A DNA stretch of 64,000 nucleotides from Ruminiclostridium herbifermentans (GCF_005473905.2 NZ_CP061336.1:1914501-1978500), one strand, 5' to 3'. Shown: positions 36,541 to 46,410, counted from the first letter of the stretch. The notes: a model not told the origin generated them from the letters alone. Translations and numbers: made by a program.

Positions 36541-37806
36541 ATGAATTTCTGCAAAGATTGTGATGAATATATTTCGTTATATTTAGATGAACTGTTAGAT
36601 GACGAGACAAAGTCTGACTTTTTAGAGCATATGGAACAATGCAGTCAGTGCTCAGCTAAATTTGAGGATGCTTTATTTTGTGCTGAGTTGTGTAAGGAAG
36701 AACAGGAGATACCGCTTCCAGAGAATTTTTCAGAAACACTACATATACGATTACAACAGGTAAGCGAAAGTACAAATAAAAATAATACACGAGAAAAATT
36801 AGCATTTATTATAAAAAGCAAAAGGCTAATTGCCAGTCTATCAACTGCAGCAGTTCTTGTTATTTCATTATTAGCATATAATTTGATGCCAAGTATGGTT
36901 ACTAAGGACCAATCTACTGCTAATTACAGTGAAACTGCACAAATGGAAATGAGCAAAATGGCAGAAGATACTGATAATTCAGGTGATATTTCTGTAAATA
37001 GTGAAGAGGAAAAAAGCATACAAGCTAAAGCTAACGGTGAAAATAATATATCAAGTACAAATGATACCAAAGAAGCAGCTGCAGGGGGTCCATCAGAAGA
37101 TGCAAAAATTAAAATAACCTTCAGTGAACCAGCAACAGCAGATAAAAAAGAAGATACTATTGCAGACAATAGCTTTAAAATGAGAACTTTTGAAGATAGA
37201 GAGAATACAGAAAGTGGCAGTAAAGATGTGCTGCTAGAAAATGACACACTACAATATTCAATATTAGGTAATAATTTAGATACTAAAGAATATATTTCAA
37301 ATTATTCCGAAATAAAAATGGAGGTATCAGCTGAGGGCACTGAAATTGAAAAATTAAAATTATTAATGAACGATGTTGGTGCAAGTGAATTACATATATT
37401 TGCAGATAACAATATTGTTGAAGATTCTAATATGATTTTTGCTGGAAGCCCAGATAAAGATAACTCAAATGTTTCAACAAATGAGATAGCAGAAGCCTTT
37501 GTTACAGACCCAGAATATATTGATTACTATTTGACATTAAATCAGTATAGTTTGCTTGAAGCTAAGGCAGCAAAATATCATCTGGAATTTAACTCCAAAA
37601 CTGATATAATAAAAAAAGATGTTACTCACATCTATAATGAAATAAATAAAAAGCAAGAGGAAATAGATAATAAGATTACAAATGCATCAAAAAATAATGA
37701 GGATGTATCTGTTTATCAAGCAGAAAAAGAAAGACTTACTGAAGAGTTGAATAAAATAACTAATGAAAAAGAAATAGTTGTTCTCAGGATATATTTGGTC
37801 TATTAA
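36541..37806 (+). CDS. membrane anti-sigma factor with zf-HC2 domain
   Basis: 421 residues. The N-terminal zinc-binding anti-sigma domain has the HxxxC-xxC pattern in FLEHMEQCSQCSAKF, a single membrane segment at about 107-122 follows, then a Ser/Asn/Glu-rich extracellular linker and a C-terminal domain with a coiled coil near 365-410. Start at 36541 with AAGGGAGGG. It should hold the ECF sigma at the membrane until a signal releases it. The extracellular part is typical of envelope-sensing anti-sigma proteins but no specific ligand domain is recognised. Confidence 0.88.
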   Translation: MNFCKDCDEYISLYLDELLDDETKSDFLEHMEQCSQCSAKFEDALFCAELCKEEQEIPLPENFSETLHIRLQQVSESTNKNNTREKLAFIIKSKRLIASLSTAAVLVISLLAYNLMPSMVTKDQSTANYSETAQMEMSKMAEDTDNSGDISVNSEEEKSIQAKANGENNISSTNDTKEAAAGGPSEDAKIKITFSEPATADKKEDTIADNSFKMRTFEDRENTESGSKDVLLENDTLQYSILGNNLDTKEYISNYSEIKMEVSAEGTEIEKLKLLMNDVGASELHIFADNNIVEDSNMIFAGSPDKDNSNVSTNEIAEAFVTDPEYIDYYLTLNQYSLLEAKAAKYHLEFNSKTDIIKKDVTHIYNEINKKQEEIDNKITNASKNNEDVSVYQAEKERLTEELNKITNEKEIVVLRIYLVY

Positions 37807-37891
37807 TATTTATATTTATGTAATAATTATAATAATGGAATTTCACAGTTGACTATAATCTTGTAAGAACGCCCAAGGAGGCTTATTAATT

Positions 37892-40573
37892 TTGGAAAAG
37901 ATAATGATTGTTGACGGTAATAGTATTTTGAACAGGGCTTTTTATGGTCTTAGCAAAACAGCAAACCTTACAAATTCTGAGGGTTTACACACAAATGCTG
38001 TATTTGGATTTATAAATATTTTATCTAAATATTTGGCAGAAGAAGAGCCTAAATATTTATGTGTGGCTTTTGACTTAAAAGCACCTACCTTTAGGCACAA
38101 GGAGTACGATCAATACAAGGCCCAAAGAAAGGGTATGCCACCAGAATTAGCAGAGCAGGTTCCTATTATCAAGCAGGTTTTAGATGCTATGAATATTAAA
38201 AGGGTTGAGGTAGAGGGATATGAAGCAGATGATATATTAGGCTCAATTTCTCTATGCGCAGAAGAAAATGGAATGGAAGCTATTTTATTAACTGGTGATA
38301 GAGACTCTTTGCAGCTTGCTTCAGAAACTACAAGAATAAAGCTTCCTGTTACAAGAGGAAACAAAACTGAAACAGATGAGTATGATTCTCAGAAAGTTTT
38401 TGAAAAATATGGAGTGGCTCCTATTAAGCTGATTGATGTAAAGGGACTTATGGGAGATTCTTCAGACAATATTCCAGGTGTTCCTGGAATTGGAGAAAAA
38501 ACTGCCCTTGATTTAATTAAAAAGTTTGGCAGTATAGAAGGGATTTATGAAAATATAGAATTAGTTGAAAAGAAAGGCGTTCGTGAAAAGCTGGAGGCAA
38601 ATAAGGATCTAGCTTTCCTATGTAAAAGACTTGCTACAATTGAGAGAAGAATGCCTAATATTTGTAACATTGAGCAATATCTTAGAGTTGATTTTGATAA
38701 AGACAAGCTTTATGACATTTTTAAGAAGTTGGAGTTTAAAACCTTTATAGATAAATTTGGTTTAAAAGATAATACTTCTTTACAGCCTTTAGATAATATG
38801 GCTGTGGAACATATAAAAATAAGTTCTATAGTTGATTTAGAACAGTATATTAATGCAATTAAATCAAGCAAAAAAATGACTGTTTATTATCGCATGGATA
38901 TTTCAGGAAGTTTTGTAGATGATCTTTGTATATATGCGTGTGAGGATGATTCATTACCAGCAGTTTTTATATTCTCAAAGGATTTTTCAAGTGAATCAGC
39001 AATAAAAGCTCTAAAGGGCATATTTGAGAATCAAGAAATAAAGATATATGGTCATGACCTAAAGGCGTTTATTAAGCATTTAAAAGCTTCAGGCATAGAA
39101 ATAAATGGCCTTGCCTTTGACACAATGATTGCGGCTTATATATTAGAGCCTACCAGAAGCAGCTATAGGATTTCGGAGTTATCTGAGGATATTCTGAATA
39201 AGACAATAACTCCTGCAGAGAATTTGTATGATAAACACGGTAATAAGCTGCAAGATCTTAAAATAGATTCAAATACAATCTGTGCAACTTGCGCTAAGGT
39301 TATTTTTGAATTGGTTCAGGCACTTACTCCCATTATTAAAGAAAATGAGCAGGAGGAGCTCTTTTATAATATTGAACTGCCACTTGTGGAAGTCCTTGCA
39401 GATATGGAACTATGGGGCTTCAAGGTGGATGTAGAGGGACTTCAGAATTTTTCAAAGGAGTTAGATGGAAAAATCTCTGTTTTGGAAGATGAGATTTATA
39501 TGCTTGCTGGTGAGAATTTTAATATAAATTCTCCTAAACAATTGGGAGTTATTTTGTTTGAAAAGTTAGGGCTGCCTTCAGCTAAGAAAACAAAAACGGG
39601 ATATTCAACAGGTGCAGAGGTTTTAGAAAAGCTATCTCAAAAACATGAGATTATTGATAGAATACTGGAATATAGGCAGTTGATGAAATTAAAATCAACT
39701 TATGCTGATGGATTGTTGACTGTCATTGACAAAAATACAGGTAAAATTCATTCAAGCTTTAACCAAACAGTTACAGCAACAGGAAGAATTAGCAGTACAG
39801 AACCAAATCTTCAGAATATTCCAATAAAGCTGGAACTTGGCAGAAAAATAAGGAAGGTTTTTATTCCCTCTGACAAAAATTATGTACTGCTTGATGCCGA
39901 TTATTCTCAGATAGAATTAAGAGTTTTGGCCCATATTACAGGTGATAAAAATATGCTTGAGGCATTTAATAACAATGAAGATATTCATACCACTACTGCC
40001 TCAAAGGTATTTGGAATCCCTATAAATGAAGTTTCTCCAATTATGAGGTCTAGAGCAAAGGCTGTAAACTTTGGTATTGTATATGGAATAGGAGATTTCA
40101 GTCTGGCACAGGATATTGGTGTTACAAAAAAGGAAGCAAAAAGATATATAGATGAATACCTGAATAAGTACTCCAGTGTTAAAGAATATATGCATGATAC
40201 AGTTGAAAAGGGCAAGGAGCTAGGCTTTGTTACTACTATTTTTAACAGAAGAAGATATCTTCCAGAACTTAAGTCCAGCAACTTCCATATGCGTGCATTT
40301 GGAGAACGCGTTGCTATGAATACTCCAATACAGGGTACTGCAGCAGACATAATTAAAATATCTATGGTAAAGGTTTATAATGAACTTAAAAAAAGGAAGT
40401 TAAAATCAAGATTGATATTACAAGTACATGATGAACTTATAATAGAAACTGAAAAGACGGAGTTAGATGAGGTTTCAAAGCTTTTGAAGTACTGTATGGA
40501 AAATGCAGTGTCATTAAGAGTTCCGTTAACTGTAGATGTTAAGTATGGAGAAACGTGGTATGAGACAAAATAG
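37892..40573 (+). CDS. polA: DNA polymerase I
   Basis: Repair and Okazaki-fragment polymerase of 893 residues. The N-terminal 5'-3' exonuclease (about 1-290) carries DGNSILNRAF and the helix-hairpin-helix GVPGIGEKTA. The middle exonuclease-like domain lacks the DxE motif and is probably inactive for proofreading, as in many Gram-positives. The C-terminal polymerase has motif A DADYSQIELR, motif B RAKAVNFGIVYG and motif C QVHDELIIE. TTG start behind AAGGAGG; an ATG four codons later is an alternative. It overlaps coaE by 14 bp. Confidence 0.97.
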   Translation: MEKIMIVDGNSILNRAFYGLSKTANLTNSEGLHTNAVFGFINILSKYLAEEEPKYLCVAFDLKAPTFRHKEYDQYKAQRKGMPPELAEQVPIIKQVLDAMNIKRVEVEGYEADDILGSISLCAEENGMEAILLTGDRDSLQLASETTRIKLPVTRGNKTETDEYDSQKVFEKYGVAPIKLIDVKGLMGDSSDNIPGVPGIGEKTALDLIKKFGSIEGIYENIELVEKKGVREKLEANKDLAFLCKRLATIERRMPNICNIEQYLRVDFDKDKLYDIFKKLEFKTFIDKFGLKDNTSLQPLDNMAVEHIKISSIVDLEQYINAIKSSKKMTVYYRMDISGSFVDDLCIYACEDDSLPAVFIFSKDFSSESAIKALKGIFENQEIKIYGHDLKAFIKHLKASGIEINGLAFDTMIAAYILEPTRSSYRISELSEDILNKTITPAENLYDKHGNKLQDLKIDSNTICATCAKVIFELVQALTPIIKENEQEELFYNIELPLVEVLADMELWGFKVDVEGLQNFSKELDGKISVLEDEIYMLAGENFNINSPKQLGVILFEKLGLPSAKKTKTGYSTGAEVLEKLSQKHEIIDRILEYRQLMKLKSTYADGLLTVIDKNTGKIHSSFNQTVTATGRISSTEPNLQNIPIKLELGRKIRKVFIPSDKNYVLLDADYSQIELRVLAHITGDKNMLEAFNNNEDIHTTTASKVFGIPINEVSPIMRSRAKAVNFGIVYGIGDFSLAQDIGVTKKEAKRYIDEYLNKYSSVKEYMHDTVEKGKELGFVTTIFNRRRYLPELKSSNFHMRAFGERVAMNTPIQGTAADIIKISMVKVYNELKKRKLKSRLILQVHDELIIETEKTELDEVSKLLKYCMENAVSLRVPLTVDVKYGETWYETK

Positions 40574-41186
40574 GGATTCAATAGTCCTAGGAGTAACTGG
40601 AGGTATTGGAAGCGGTAAGAGTACTGTCTGCAAGATACTCAGTGACTTAGGGGCTGAGATTATTGATGCCGATGTTATCAGCAGACAAATTGTTATGCCT
40701 GGCGAAAATGCACTGATAGAACTAATTAATACATTTGGTAAAGATATTGTTGATGATTTTGGACAGCTAAAAAGAAAAAGATTGTCTGAAATAGTTTTTG
40801 AGGATAGGGATAAGCTTCAAAAGTTAAATAGCATTATGCATAAACATGTGGCTAGGATAATACAAGCTAGAGTAAACGAACTAACTATGCAAAAATCTAG
40901 GATAATTGTTATAGATGCACCAATACCAATAAAAACAGGCTTTTTAGATTTATGTGATAAAGTATGGACAGTATCTGCACAAATGGAACTGCGTATTGAC
41001 AGGATTATTAAAAGAAGTGGCTTGACATATAACGAAGCATTGTCTCGAATTAAATCACAAATTTCTGATGAAGAGTATATTAGCATTGCAAATACTGTTA
41101 TTTATAATGATGGAGATTATTTAAAACTAAAAGAGGAAGTACAAAATGAATTTAACAGTATTTTAGAAAAGTATAAGTGTGACTAA
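40560..41186 (+). CDS. coaE: dephospho-CoA kinase
   Basis: Last enzyme of coenzyme A synthesis, 208 residues, phosphorylating the ribose 3'-OH of dephospho-CoA. P-loop GVTGGIGSGKST (residues 10-21) and the DADVISRQIV motif are diagnostic; the LID region RIDRIIKRSGLT follows. I start it at the ATG at 40560, inside the end of polA, behind GGAG; longer upstream frames are unsupported. The polA-coaE pairing is common in Firmicutes. Confidence 0.95.
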   Translation: MRQNRDSIVLGVTGGIGSGKSTVCKILSDLGAEIIDADVISRQIVMPGENALIELINTFGKDIVDDFGQLKRKRLSEIVFEDRDKLQKLNSIMHKHVARIIQARVNELTMQKSRIIVIDAPIPIKTGFLDLCDKVWTVSAQMELRIDRIIKRSGLTYNEALSRIKSQISDEEYISIANTVIYNDGDYLKLKEEVQNEFNSILEKYKCD

Positions 41187-41234
41187 GCCTCTGTATTCAC
41201 TGATATCATAAGTTATATAAAGGCTTAGTTTTAT
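41183..41234 (+). terminator. probable terminator after polA-coaE
   Basis: CTAAGCCT (overlapping the coaE stop codon) and AGGCTTAG pair over 8 bp across a loop of about 30 nt, followed by TTTTATT. Confidence 0.5.
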
Positions 41235-41252
41235 TGATTTTGAGGTGATTAT

Positions 41253-41831
41253 TTGAAAAAGAAGACTAGGAATAGGCGTAAGGGATTTCATATATTTTTG
41301 CTTTTGATAGTATTTATTATTTTTTCAGTAAACTTAGCAGGATATGCTTTACGACAAATATTCCCAACTAAATATTCCCAATATGTGGAGAAATATTCTG
41401 ATGAATATGGTTTAAATAAAAATCTTGTATATTCAATTATCAAAGCAGAAAGCGGGTTTAATCCTAATGCAATATCCCCTAGAAAAGCAAAGGGCTTAAT
41501 GCAAATAATGGACAGTACTGGTGAGTGGGCAGCAGAAAAAATTAAAATTAAGGATTTTGATAGCAGTATGTTACTAAAGCCAGAGACTAACATTAGAATA
41601 GGGTGCTGGTACATTTCCAAATTAATTAATCAATATGATCAAAATATTGACCTTGCACTGTCGGCATATAATGCAGGCAGCGGAAATGTAGCAAAGTGGC
41701 TGAAAGATACTGATATAAGCAGTGATGGTATAACATTGGATAGAATACCATTTAAGGAAACTGAGAATTATGTAAAAAAGATTAAGAGGTATAATTATAT
41801 ATATAAAAAGCTTTACGGTGAACAAAAATAA
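41253..41831 (+). CDS. membrane-anchored lytic transglycosylase
   Basis: 192 residues: a basic N-terminus KKKTRNRRK, one membrane segment (about 12-32), then a Slt-type domain with catalytic Glu in VYSIIKAESGFNP, the SPRKAKGLMQIM motif and the AYNAGSGNVAKWL motif. It cuts peptidoglycan between MurNAc and GlcNAc outside the membrane. TTG start behind GAGGTGAT. Usually placed beside coaE and polA in clostridia. Confidence 0.94.
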   Translation: MKKKTRNRRKGFHIFLLLIVFIIFSVNLAGYALRQIFPTKYSQYVEKYSDEYGLNKNLVYSIIKAESGFNPNAISPRKAKGLMQIMDSTGEWAAEKIKIKDFDSSMLLKPETNIRIGCWYISKLINQYDQNIDLALSAYNAGSGNVAKWLKDTDISSDGITLDRIPFKETENYVKKIKRYNYIYKKLYGEQK

Positions 41832-41898
41832 TGATATTTTATAGATATAGATATGGATTATTTCATTTTATTATTTCATTTTATAGGGAGGAAAGAAA

Positions 41899-42240
41899 AT
41901 GAAATCAGTGCTATTTGAAAGAGACTTGCTATATCCTACAGATAATGTAATTGAACCTGGAATTATACATGTTGAAATTCTAAATCCAGATAATTCTAAA
42001 ATGCCGGTAATTGTTGAAAGCAAGTCTAGCCATTCAGCTGTTGAGAACATAAGCGCAGTTTTGGATGTATTACAAAAAGATATTTTTGATAGAATTAACA
42101 TTAAAGTATATGAGAACACATCTGTGTATATTTTATTAAATGAATCCGACAAGACTAAATATGGTGATGTTAAATATCTAAAGGTTGTTTATAATGGCGT
42201 ACAAGAATTCACATTGGAGCCATTTGATGAAGGGTTTTAA
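41899..42240 (+). CDS. hypothetical protein
   Basis: 113 residues with an excellent ribosome site (GGGAGGAAAG) and a mixed alpha/beta composition, beginning MKSVLFERDLLYPTDNVIEP. No signal peptide, membrane segment or metal motif. Not recognised. It follows the lytic transglycosylase gene by 67 bp and is ended by a strong terminator, so it is probably in that transcript. Confidence 0.7.
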   Translation: MKSVLFERDLLYPTDNVIEPGIIHVEILNPDNSKMPVIVESKSSHSAVENISAVLDVLQKDIFDRINIKVYENTSVYILLNESDKTKYGDVKYLKVVYNGVQEFTLEPFDEGF

Positions 42241-42286
42241 GAATTGTTTTTAGAAACTATTTATAGAATAAGACACAGCATAGTAT

Positions 42287-42377
42287 AACACCTTATTAAG
42301 ACACTACAATATTAATGATAGATATTTTCTAGTGCTATCATTAATATTGGTATTTATTTGGAGTAAGGTGTTTTTTT
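42287..42377 (+). terminator. long-stem intrinsic terminator
   Basis: The outer arms AACACCTTA/TAAGGTGTT and the inner perfect arms CAATATTAATGATAG/CTATCATTAATATTG give an unusually long hairpin, followed by TTTTTTT. Confidence 0.85.
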
Positions 42378-42411
42378 GTTGACAAAAGTCAGGTTATCTT
42401 GCAAGCTTAAA

Positions 42412-42609
42412 CTCAAACTTCGCAGTTGGAAATTTTGCTTATAGCCTGTTACAGCATTATCAATGGAATGAGCGATAAAATAATAGTATGAAAGAGTTGT
42501 ATGAGAAAAAGCTTGCATTATGGATACAGTTTTGTAATATAAAATAACAAAATCTGTGGCAACATACCATTGATAATTCCACTACACCAATATATTTGCG
42601 AAGTTTGAG
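42412..42609. repeat. 198-bp inverted-repeat element
   Basis: Ends CTCAAACTTCGCA and TGCGAAGTTTGAG are perfect 13-bp inverted repeats. Inner arms ATTATCAATGG/CCATTGATAAT add 11 bp. The right arm is similar to 27900-27957. It carries no gene and lies between a convergent gene pair, filling nearly all of the space after the terminator. Confidence 0.7.
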
Positions 42610-42640
42610 CTGGAAATAAGTTTATTTATAAGTAGTTCAT

Positions 42641-43654
42641 TTATATAGTTCTATTAATTGATTGGGCAACAAGTCTCAATTCATCCATTAGTGTACCGAA
42701 TCTTTCCGGCCTAAGTGATTGAGGACCATCACAGAGGGCTGTTGGCGGATTTAGGTGAACTTCGATTATTAATCCATCAGCACCTGTTGCGATAGCTCCT
42801 TTAGCAAGTGCAGGAACATATTTCCAATTACCTGTTGCATGACTTGGGTCTACTATAATTGGTAAATGAGAAACTTCCTTTATTACAGGGATTGCACTTA
42901 AATCAAGAGTATTTCTTGTCATTGTTTCATACGTACGTATACCTCTTTCACATAGAATTACATTTTGGTTTCCTTCAGCAATAATATATTCAGCTGCCAT
43001 TAACCATTCTTCTATTGTTGCAGATAAGCCTCTTTTAAGAAGCACTGGTTTATTTGTCATACCTACTTCGCTTAGCAGCCTGAAGTTTTGCATATTTCGT
43101 GCACCTATTTGGAAAATATCAGTATATTTATTTACAAGTTCTACATCTCTAGTGTCAACTACTTCTGTTACTAATTTAAGACCTGTGGCTTCACGACCTG
43201 CTACCATTATTTTGAGGCCATCCTCCTCAAGACCTTGAAATGCATATGGGGAACTTCTCGGCTTAAATGCTCCGCCACGGAGTATTTTGGCTCCGCTGTT
43301 TTTAACACTGACAGCAGTGGTGATAAAATCCTTTTCATTTTCAATTGCACAAGGCCCTGCCATTACAACAATTTCATTACCACCGATTTTTACATCTCCT
43401 AAATCAATAATTGTAGGTGTTTGCTGAAGTTCATTGCTTGCCAGCTTGTAAGGCTTCATAATGGGAACTAATGTTTCAACACCCTGCATTTGTGAAATTG
43501 CATGAATATTTAGAAGTCTTTTATCGCCTATAGCACCTATTACTGTTTTTACATCTCCCATTATTGGGTGTGTTTTAAATCCAAGTTCAATTAGCTTGCT
43601 TTCAACATTTTGGATTTCTTGAGCAGTTGCATTTTGTTTCATTACTATAATCAT
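42641..43654 (-). CDS. aroF: 3-deoxy-7-phosphoheptulonate synthase (DAHP synthase)
   Basis: First enzyme of the shikimate pathway, joining phosphoenolpyruvate and erythrose 4-phosphate. 337 residues of the type I-beta group: an N-terminal ACT-like domain ([20 protein letters not shown]) for feedback control, then the barrel with [33 protein letters not shown] and IVDPSHATG metal/substrate motifs. Start placed at 43654, the usual N-terminus, although the strong AGGAGGTG is 38 nt upstream across a hairpin. A T-box leader precedes it. Confidence 0.94.
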   Translation of the reverse strand: MIIVMKQNATAQEIQNVESKLIELGFKTHPIMGDVKTVIGAIGDKRLLNIHAISQMQGVETLVPIMKPYKLASNELQQTPTIIDLGDVKIGGNEIVVMAGPCAIENEKDFITTAVSVKNSGAKILRGGAFKPRSSPYAFQGLEEDGLKIMVAGREATGLKLVTEVVDTRDVELVNKYTDIFQIGARNMQNFRLLSEVGMTNKPVLLKRGLSATIEEWLMAAEYIIAEGNQNVILCERGIRTYETMTRNTLDLSAIPVIKEVSHLPIIVDPSHATGNWKYVPALAKGAIATGADGLIIEVHLNPPTALCDGPQSLRPERFGTLMDELRLVAQSINRTI

Positions 43655-43700
43655 AATTATATCCATGTCCTGCCAAAAACGACATGGACTTGCACCTCCT
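43655..43700 (-). promoter_or_regulatory. aroF: SD, hairpin and start region of aroF
   Basis: AGGAGGTG (43700-43693) is followed by TCCATGTC, an 11-nt loop and GACATGGA, a perfect 8-bp stem, and then 7 nt to the ATG. If the stem forms, SD and ATG are about 12 nt apart in space. The ATG within the left arm would start a 27-codon ORF in another frame (43685-43602) overlapping aroF. Confidence 0.5.
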
Positions 43701-43845
43701 TCGTTAAGTTAATTCTTTAGGCAAATAATAATGTGTTATGCATTAAAATGGAAAATCCACCCTAATCGCATTAAATTTTAATCACTTTAAATTACATTGC
43801 TATATTTGTTAAAGATTTGTGATGAACCTTGCAGTAGATTATCAA

Positions 43846-44120
43846 ATAAAAAAAGCCCTCATCCCTAATAAAATAGGGACGAAGACTTACATCCACGCGT
43901 TACCACCCAAATTGGTTAAAACAACCCACTCATCCATGTACAGGAATAACTAAAAGCTATCCGATACACTCCTTCTATAACGGGAAGACCCGGTACGACC
44001 TACATATAAGTTTCAGCCAACTGTTCGTGGGAGAACTTCGAATATACTATCTTGCAATGCTTCCATCATCTCATTGCTCGCTGTGAAGACCCATATATTT
44101 TACTTTTCCCATTCATCACA
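43846..44120 (-). promoter_or_regulatory. T-box leader of aroF
   Basis: On the minus strand it has the T-box core TTGGGTGGTAACGCG (43910-43896), a CCCGTTATAGA stem element and a terminator in which GTCCCTATTTTATTAGGGAT lies within the larger stem ending GAGGGC TTTTTTT. TTC occurs twice in the expected specifier region, which suggests phenylalanine; Tyr or Trp cannot be excluded without folding stem I. Confidence 0.88.
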
Positions 44121-44204
44121 TTTCACTACAAATATAATATTAAATAAATATTAACATGTTTTTACAAATAAAGTCAACTACTTTTTTATAATTAGTTCAC
44201 GAGT

Positions 44205-44255
44205 CACGAGATGTAATATATTCTAATTGCGAGACTTGGCTTGAAATTGATGCTA
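44205..44255 (+). repeat. partial copy of the fold-back repeat with its flank
   Basis: GAAATTGATGCTAGAAAT at 44233-44250 is identical to one terminus of the fold-back repeat. The preceding ACGAGATGTAATATATTCTAAT also matches the flank of copy B. The element stops short at the gatD 3' end. Confidence 0.6.
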
Positions 44256-44260
44256 GAAAT

Positions 44261-45007
44261 TTATTTTAATATTCTTTGAATAACAGTGTTTCTTGCTTCA
44301 TTTTCAAAGGTATCATCCAGCTTCCCAAGGGCATCAAAATCAGTATACTTTTGTTTTAATGCTAAAGTCAGTAAATGATCTGTCAGCATAGGATTTTTAG
44401 GAAGAAGGCTTCCGTGAGAATAGGAACAGTAAACATTTTTGTATACCGCTCCTTCATAGCCATCAGTGCCATTATTTCCATTACCAAATAGAACTTTGCC
44501 CAAAGGACGAATATTTTCACCTAAGTAAGTTCTGCCTGAATGATTTTCAAATCCAACAATTTTAAGAGGATTGCCGTTTTCCATTATAAAATTGCTTTCA
44601 AATACAATATTTCCTATCATTCTTTCCTTACCGCCAACAGTCCATAAATCTAGTGCTCCAAGAAACTCTATTTCTTTACCATCCCAGGTCTTGTAGTATT
44701 TACCCATAAGCTGATAGCCGCCGCAAATACATAGAAAAACCTTCATATTTTCAATTGCATTTTTTATTTCAGTGTTTTTTTGCTCCAGAACATCTTTTTG
44801 GATAATTTCTTGCTCATAATCTTGTCCGCCGCCTAAAAAAATAATATCATAATCAGAAGCGTCAAAATTATCTCCAATTGTTACATTTTGCACAGTTGTA
44901 TTAATGCCATGCCACTGAGCACGTTTTTGAAGTGCTAATATATTTCCTCTGTCTCCATAAGTATTCAGAAGATCAGGGTATAAATGACAAATATTTAAAT
45001 CAAACAT
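44261..45007 (-). CDS. gatD: lipid II isoglutaminyl synthase, glutaminase subunit
   Basis: 248-residue class I glutamine amidotransferase domain that releases ammonia from glutamine for MurT. Nucleophile in FLCICGGYQLMG (Cys95) and catalytic His in YCSYSHGSLLPKNP are visible. The substrate-contact arginine is expected in YGDRGNILAL. Its ATG overlaps the murT stop codon (TAATG), so the two are coupled. Together they amidate D-Glu of the peptidoglycan stem peptide. Confidence 0.94.
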   Translation of the reverse strand: MFDLNICHLYPDLLNTYGDRGNILALQKRAQWHGINTTVQNVTIGDNFDASDYDIIFLGGGQDYEQEIIQKDVLEQKNTEIKNAIENMKVFLCICGGYQLMGKYYKTWDGKEIEFLGALDLWTVGGKERMIGNIVFESNFIMENGNPLKIVGFENHSGRTYLGENIRPLGKVLFGNGNNGTDGYEGAVYKNVYCSYSHGSLLPKNPMLTDHLLTLALKQKYTDFDALGKLDDTFENEARNTVIQRILK

Positions 45008-46410
45008 TATTTCCAGAACTCCTTTAAATTAAACTTTTTCTTTAATATACTTCGAATATCAAGCATTGCAGTGTAAGTGGGAAGAATATAGAAACAACCT
45101 CCCGGCGGTGTTTTTTTCAAGCCTTCTTCAATTAGCATGTGATAATCTTTTATTATTCTAATCTTCGAGGTGTCAAGACCACTGTATTTGAGGCGTACAG
45201 CCATATCTTCTCCTCTTACACCTGATGTAATCAGTCCGTCAATTTTATCGGATACATTATTCAACTGTTCAAAATCAACATCCCACAGCCATGAAATATC
45301 AGTTCCATCAGCTAAGTTGTCATTAATTAAAAAGGCAGTATTTAACGATTGATTTTCAAGGGCTAAAAAGCTGAGAACCTGATTAAAACCCGTAGGATTT
45401 TTAACAAGTATTAGCTTAATAGTCTTGTCCATAACATTTATTGATTCCATTCTGCCAAAACCAGATTCAAAGGATTGCAGTGCATTTGAAATAGTTTCAA
45501 CCTTATAACCTAAAGCAAGTCCGCAAGCAGCAGCTGCCATTGCATTGTAAATGTTGTATAAACCAGGCAGATTAATTCGAGTAACAAACTCATTATTTTC
45601 TTGCAGCAAAGTGGAGGAGCATTTGCATTTTATAGTAGAATAGCTGCTGCCAGCTTCTTGTATTTCAATACATTCTAAATGAGCATCTGGCCTTTTGTAT
45701 CCGCAATTAGTACAGTAAAAGCCTCCTAGATGTCCATAAATACGATTTGAGTATTCATATTTATTTTTGCATTGGATACAGAACATAGCATCGGAATTCA
45801 TATTTTCTGAAGTAGCCTGATATGCTTGTTGATTAATTCCATAGTAAATTACTGGTTTTGCAGTAGCTATTCCCAGGGAGGCACACATTGAGTCATCTGC
45901 ATTCAAAATTAAAGCAGTATTATCACCAATTCTTTCAAGACCTGACTTAACTGCATTTAGTGTAGAATAAAGTTCACCGTATCTATCTAATTGATCTCTA
46001 AAAAAGTTTGTAACAATAACTGCCTTTGGTGTAAGATGCTTTGTTACTTGATTGAAGGCGGCTTCATCGCTTTCAATGAGGGCAACCTTGTGTTTAGGTT
46101 TTCCACTAATGGAAACTGCTTGGATGAATAAAGTTGTTATTCCGCTTAATAGATTAGCGCCAGATTTATTTGTTATGTAATCTACATTGTTGTTCTTCAG
46201 AATTTCTTCTACAATCCTTGTTGTAGTAGTTTTGCCATTAGTGCCAGTAACCATTATAATCTCAAAATTTGATGCAATTGATTTTAGAATATCTGGGTAA
46301 AGCTTAAATGCAACTTTTCCGGGCAGAGTAGTACCGCCTCTCTTCAAAAGGTGCAATAAAAAAATGGTTAGTTTGGATGCAATGATAGAGATAACTTGTC
46401 TTATTTTCAT
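45007..46410 (-). CDS. murT: lipid II isoglutaminyl synthase, MurT subunit
   Basis: 467-residue Mur-ligase-like ATPase. Walker motif VTGTNGKTTTTR, central ligase domain with an inserted four-Cys zinc ribbon (CIQCKNKY...FYCTNCGYKRPD) and a C-terminal DUF1727 domain with LVKNPTGFNQ. It activates the D-Glu carboxylate so that GatD ammonia can be added. Start placed at ATG 46410; an ATG four codons upstream lies in a hairpin arm. The gene pair lies in the 12-kb segment between the two murA pieces. Confidence 0.94.
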   Translation of the reverse strand: MKIRQVISIIASKLTIFLLHLLKRGGTTLPGKVAFKLYPDILKSIASNFEIIMVTGTNGKTTTTRIVEEILKNNNVDYITNKSGANLLSGITTLFIQAVSISGKPKHKVALIESDEAAFNQVTKHLTPKAVIVTNFFRDQLDRYGELYSTLNAVKSGLERIGDNTALILNADDSMCASLGIATAKPVIYYGINQQAYQATSENMNSDAMFCIQCKNKYEYSNRIYGHLGGFYCTNCGYKRPDAHLECIEIQEAGSSYSTIKCKCSSTLLQENNEFVTRINLPGLYNIYNAMAAAACGLALGYKVETISNALQSFESGFGRMESINVMDKTIKLILVKNPTGFNQVLSFLALENQSLNTAFLINDNLADGTDISWLWDVDFEQLNNVSDKIDGLITSGVRGEDMAVRLKYSGLDTSKIRIIKDYHMLIEEGLKKTPPGGCFYILPTYTAMLDIRSILKKKFNLKEFWK

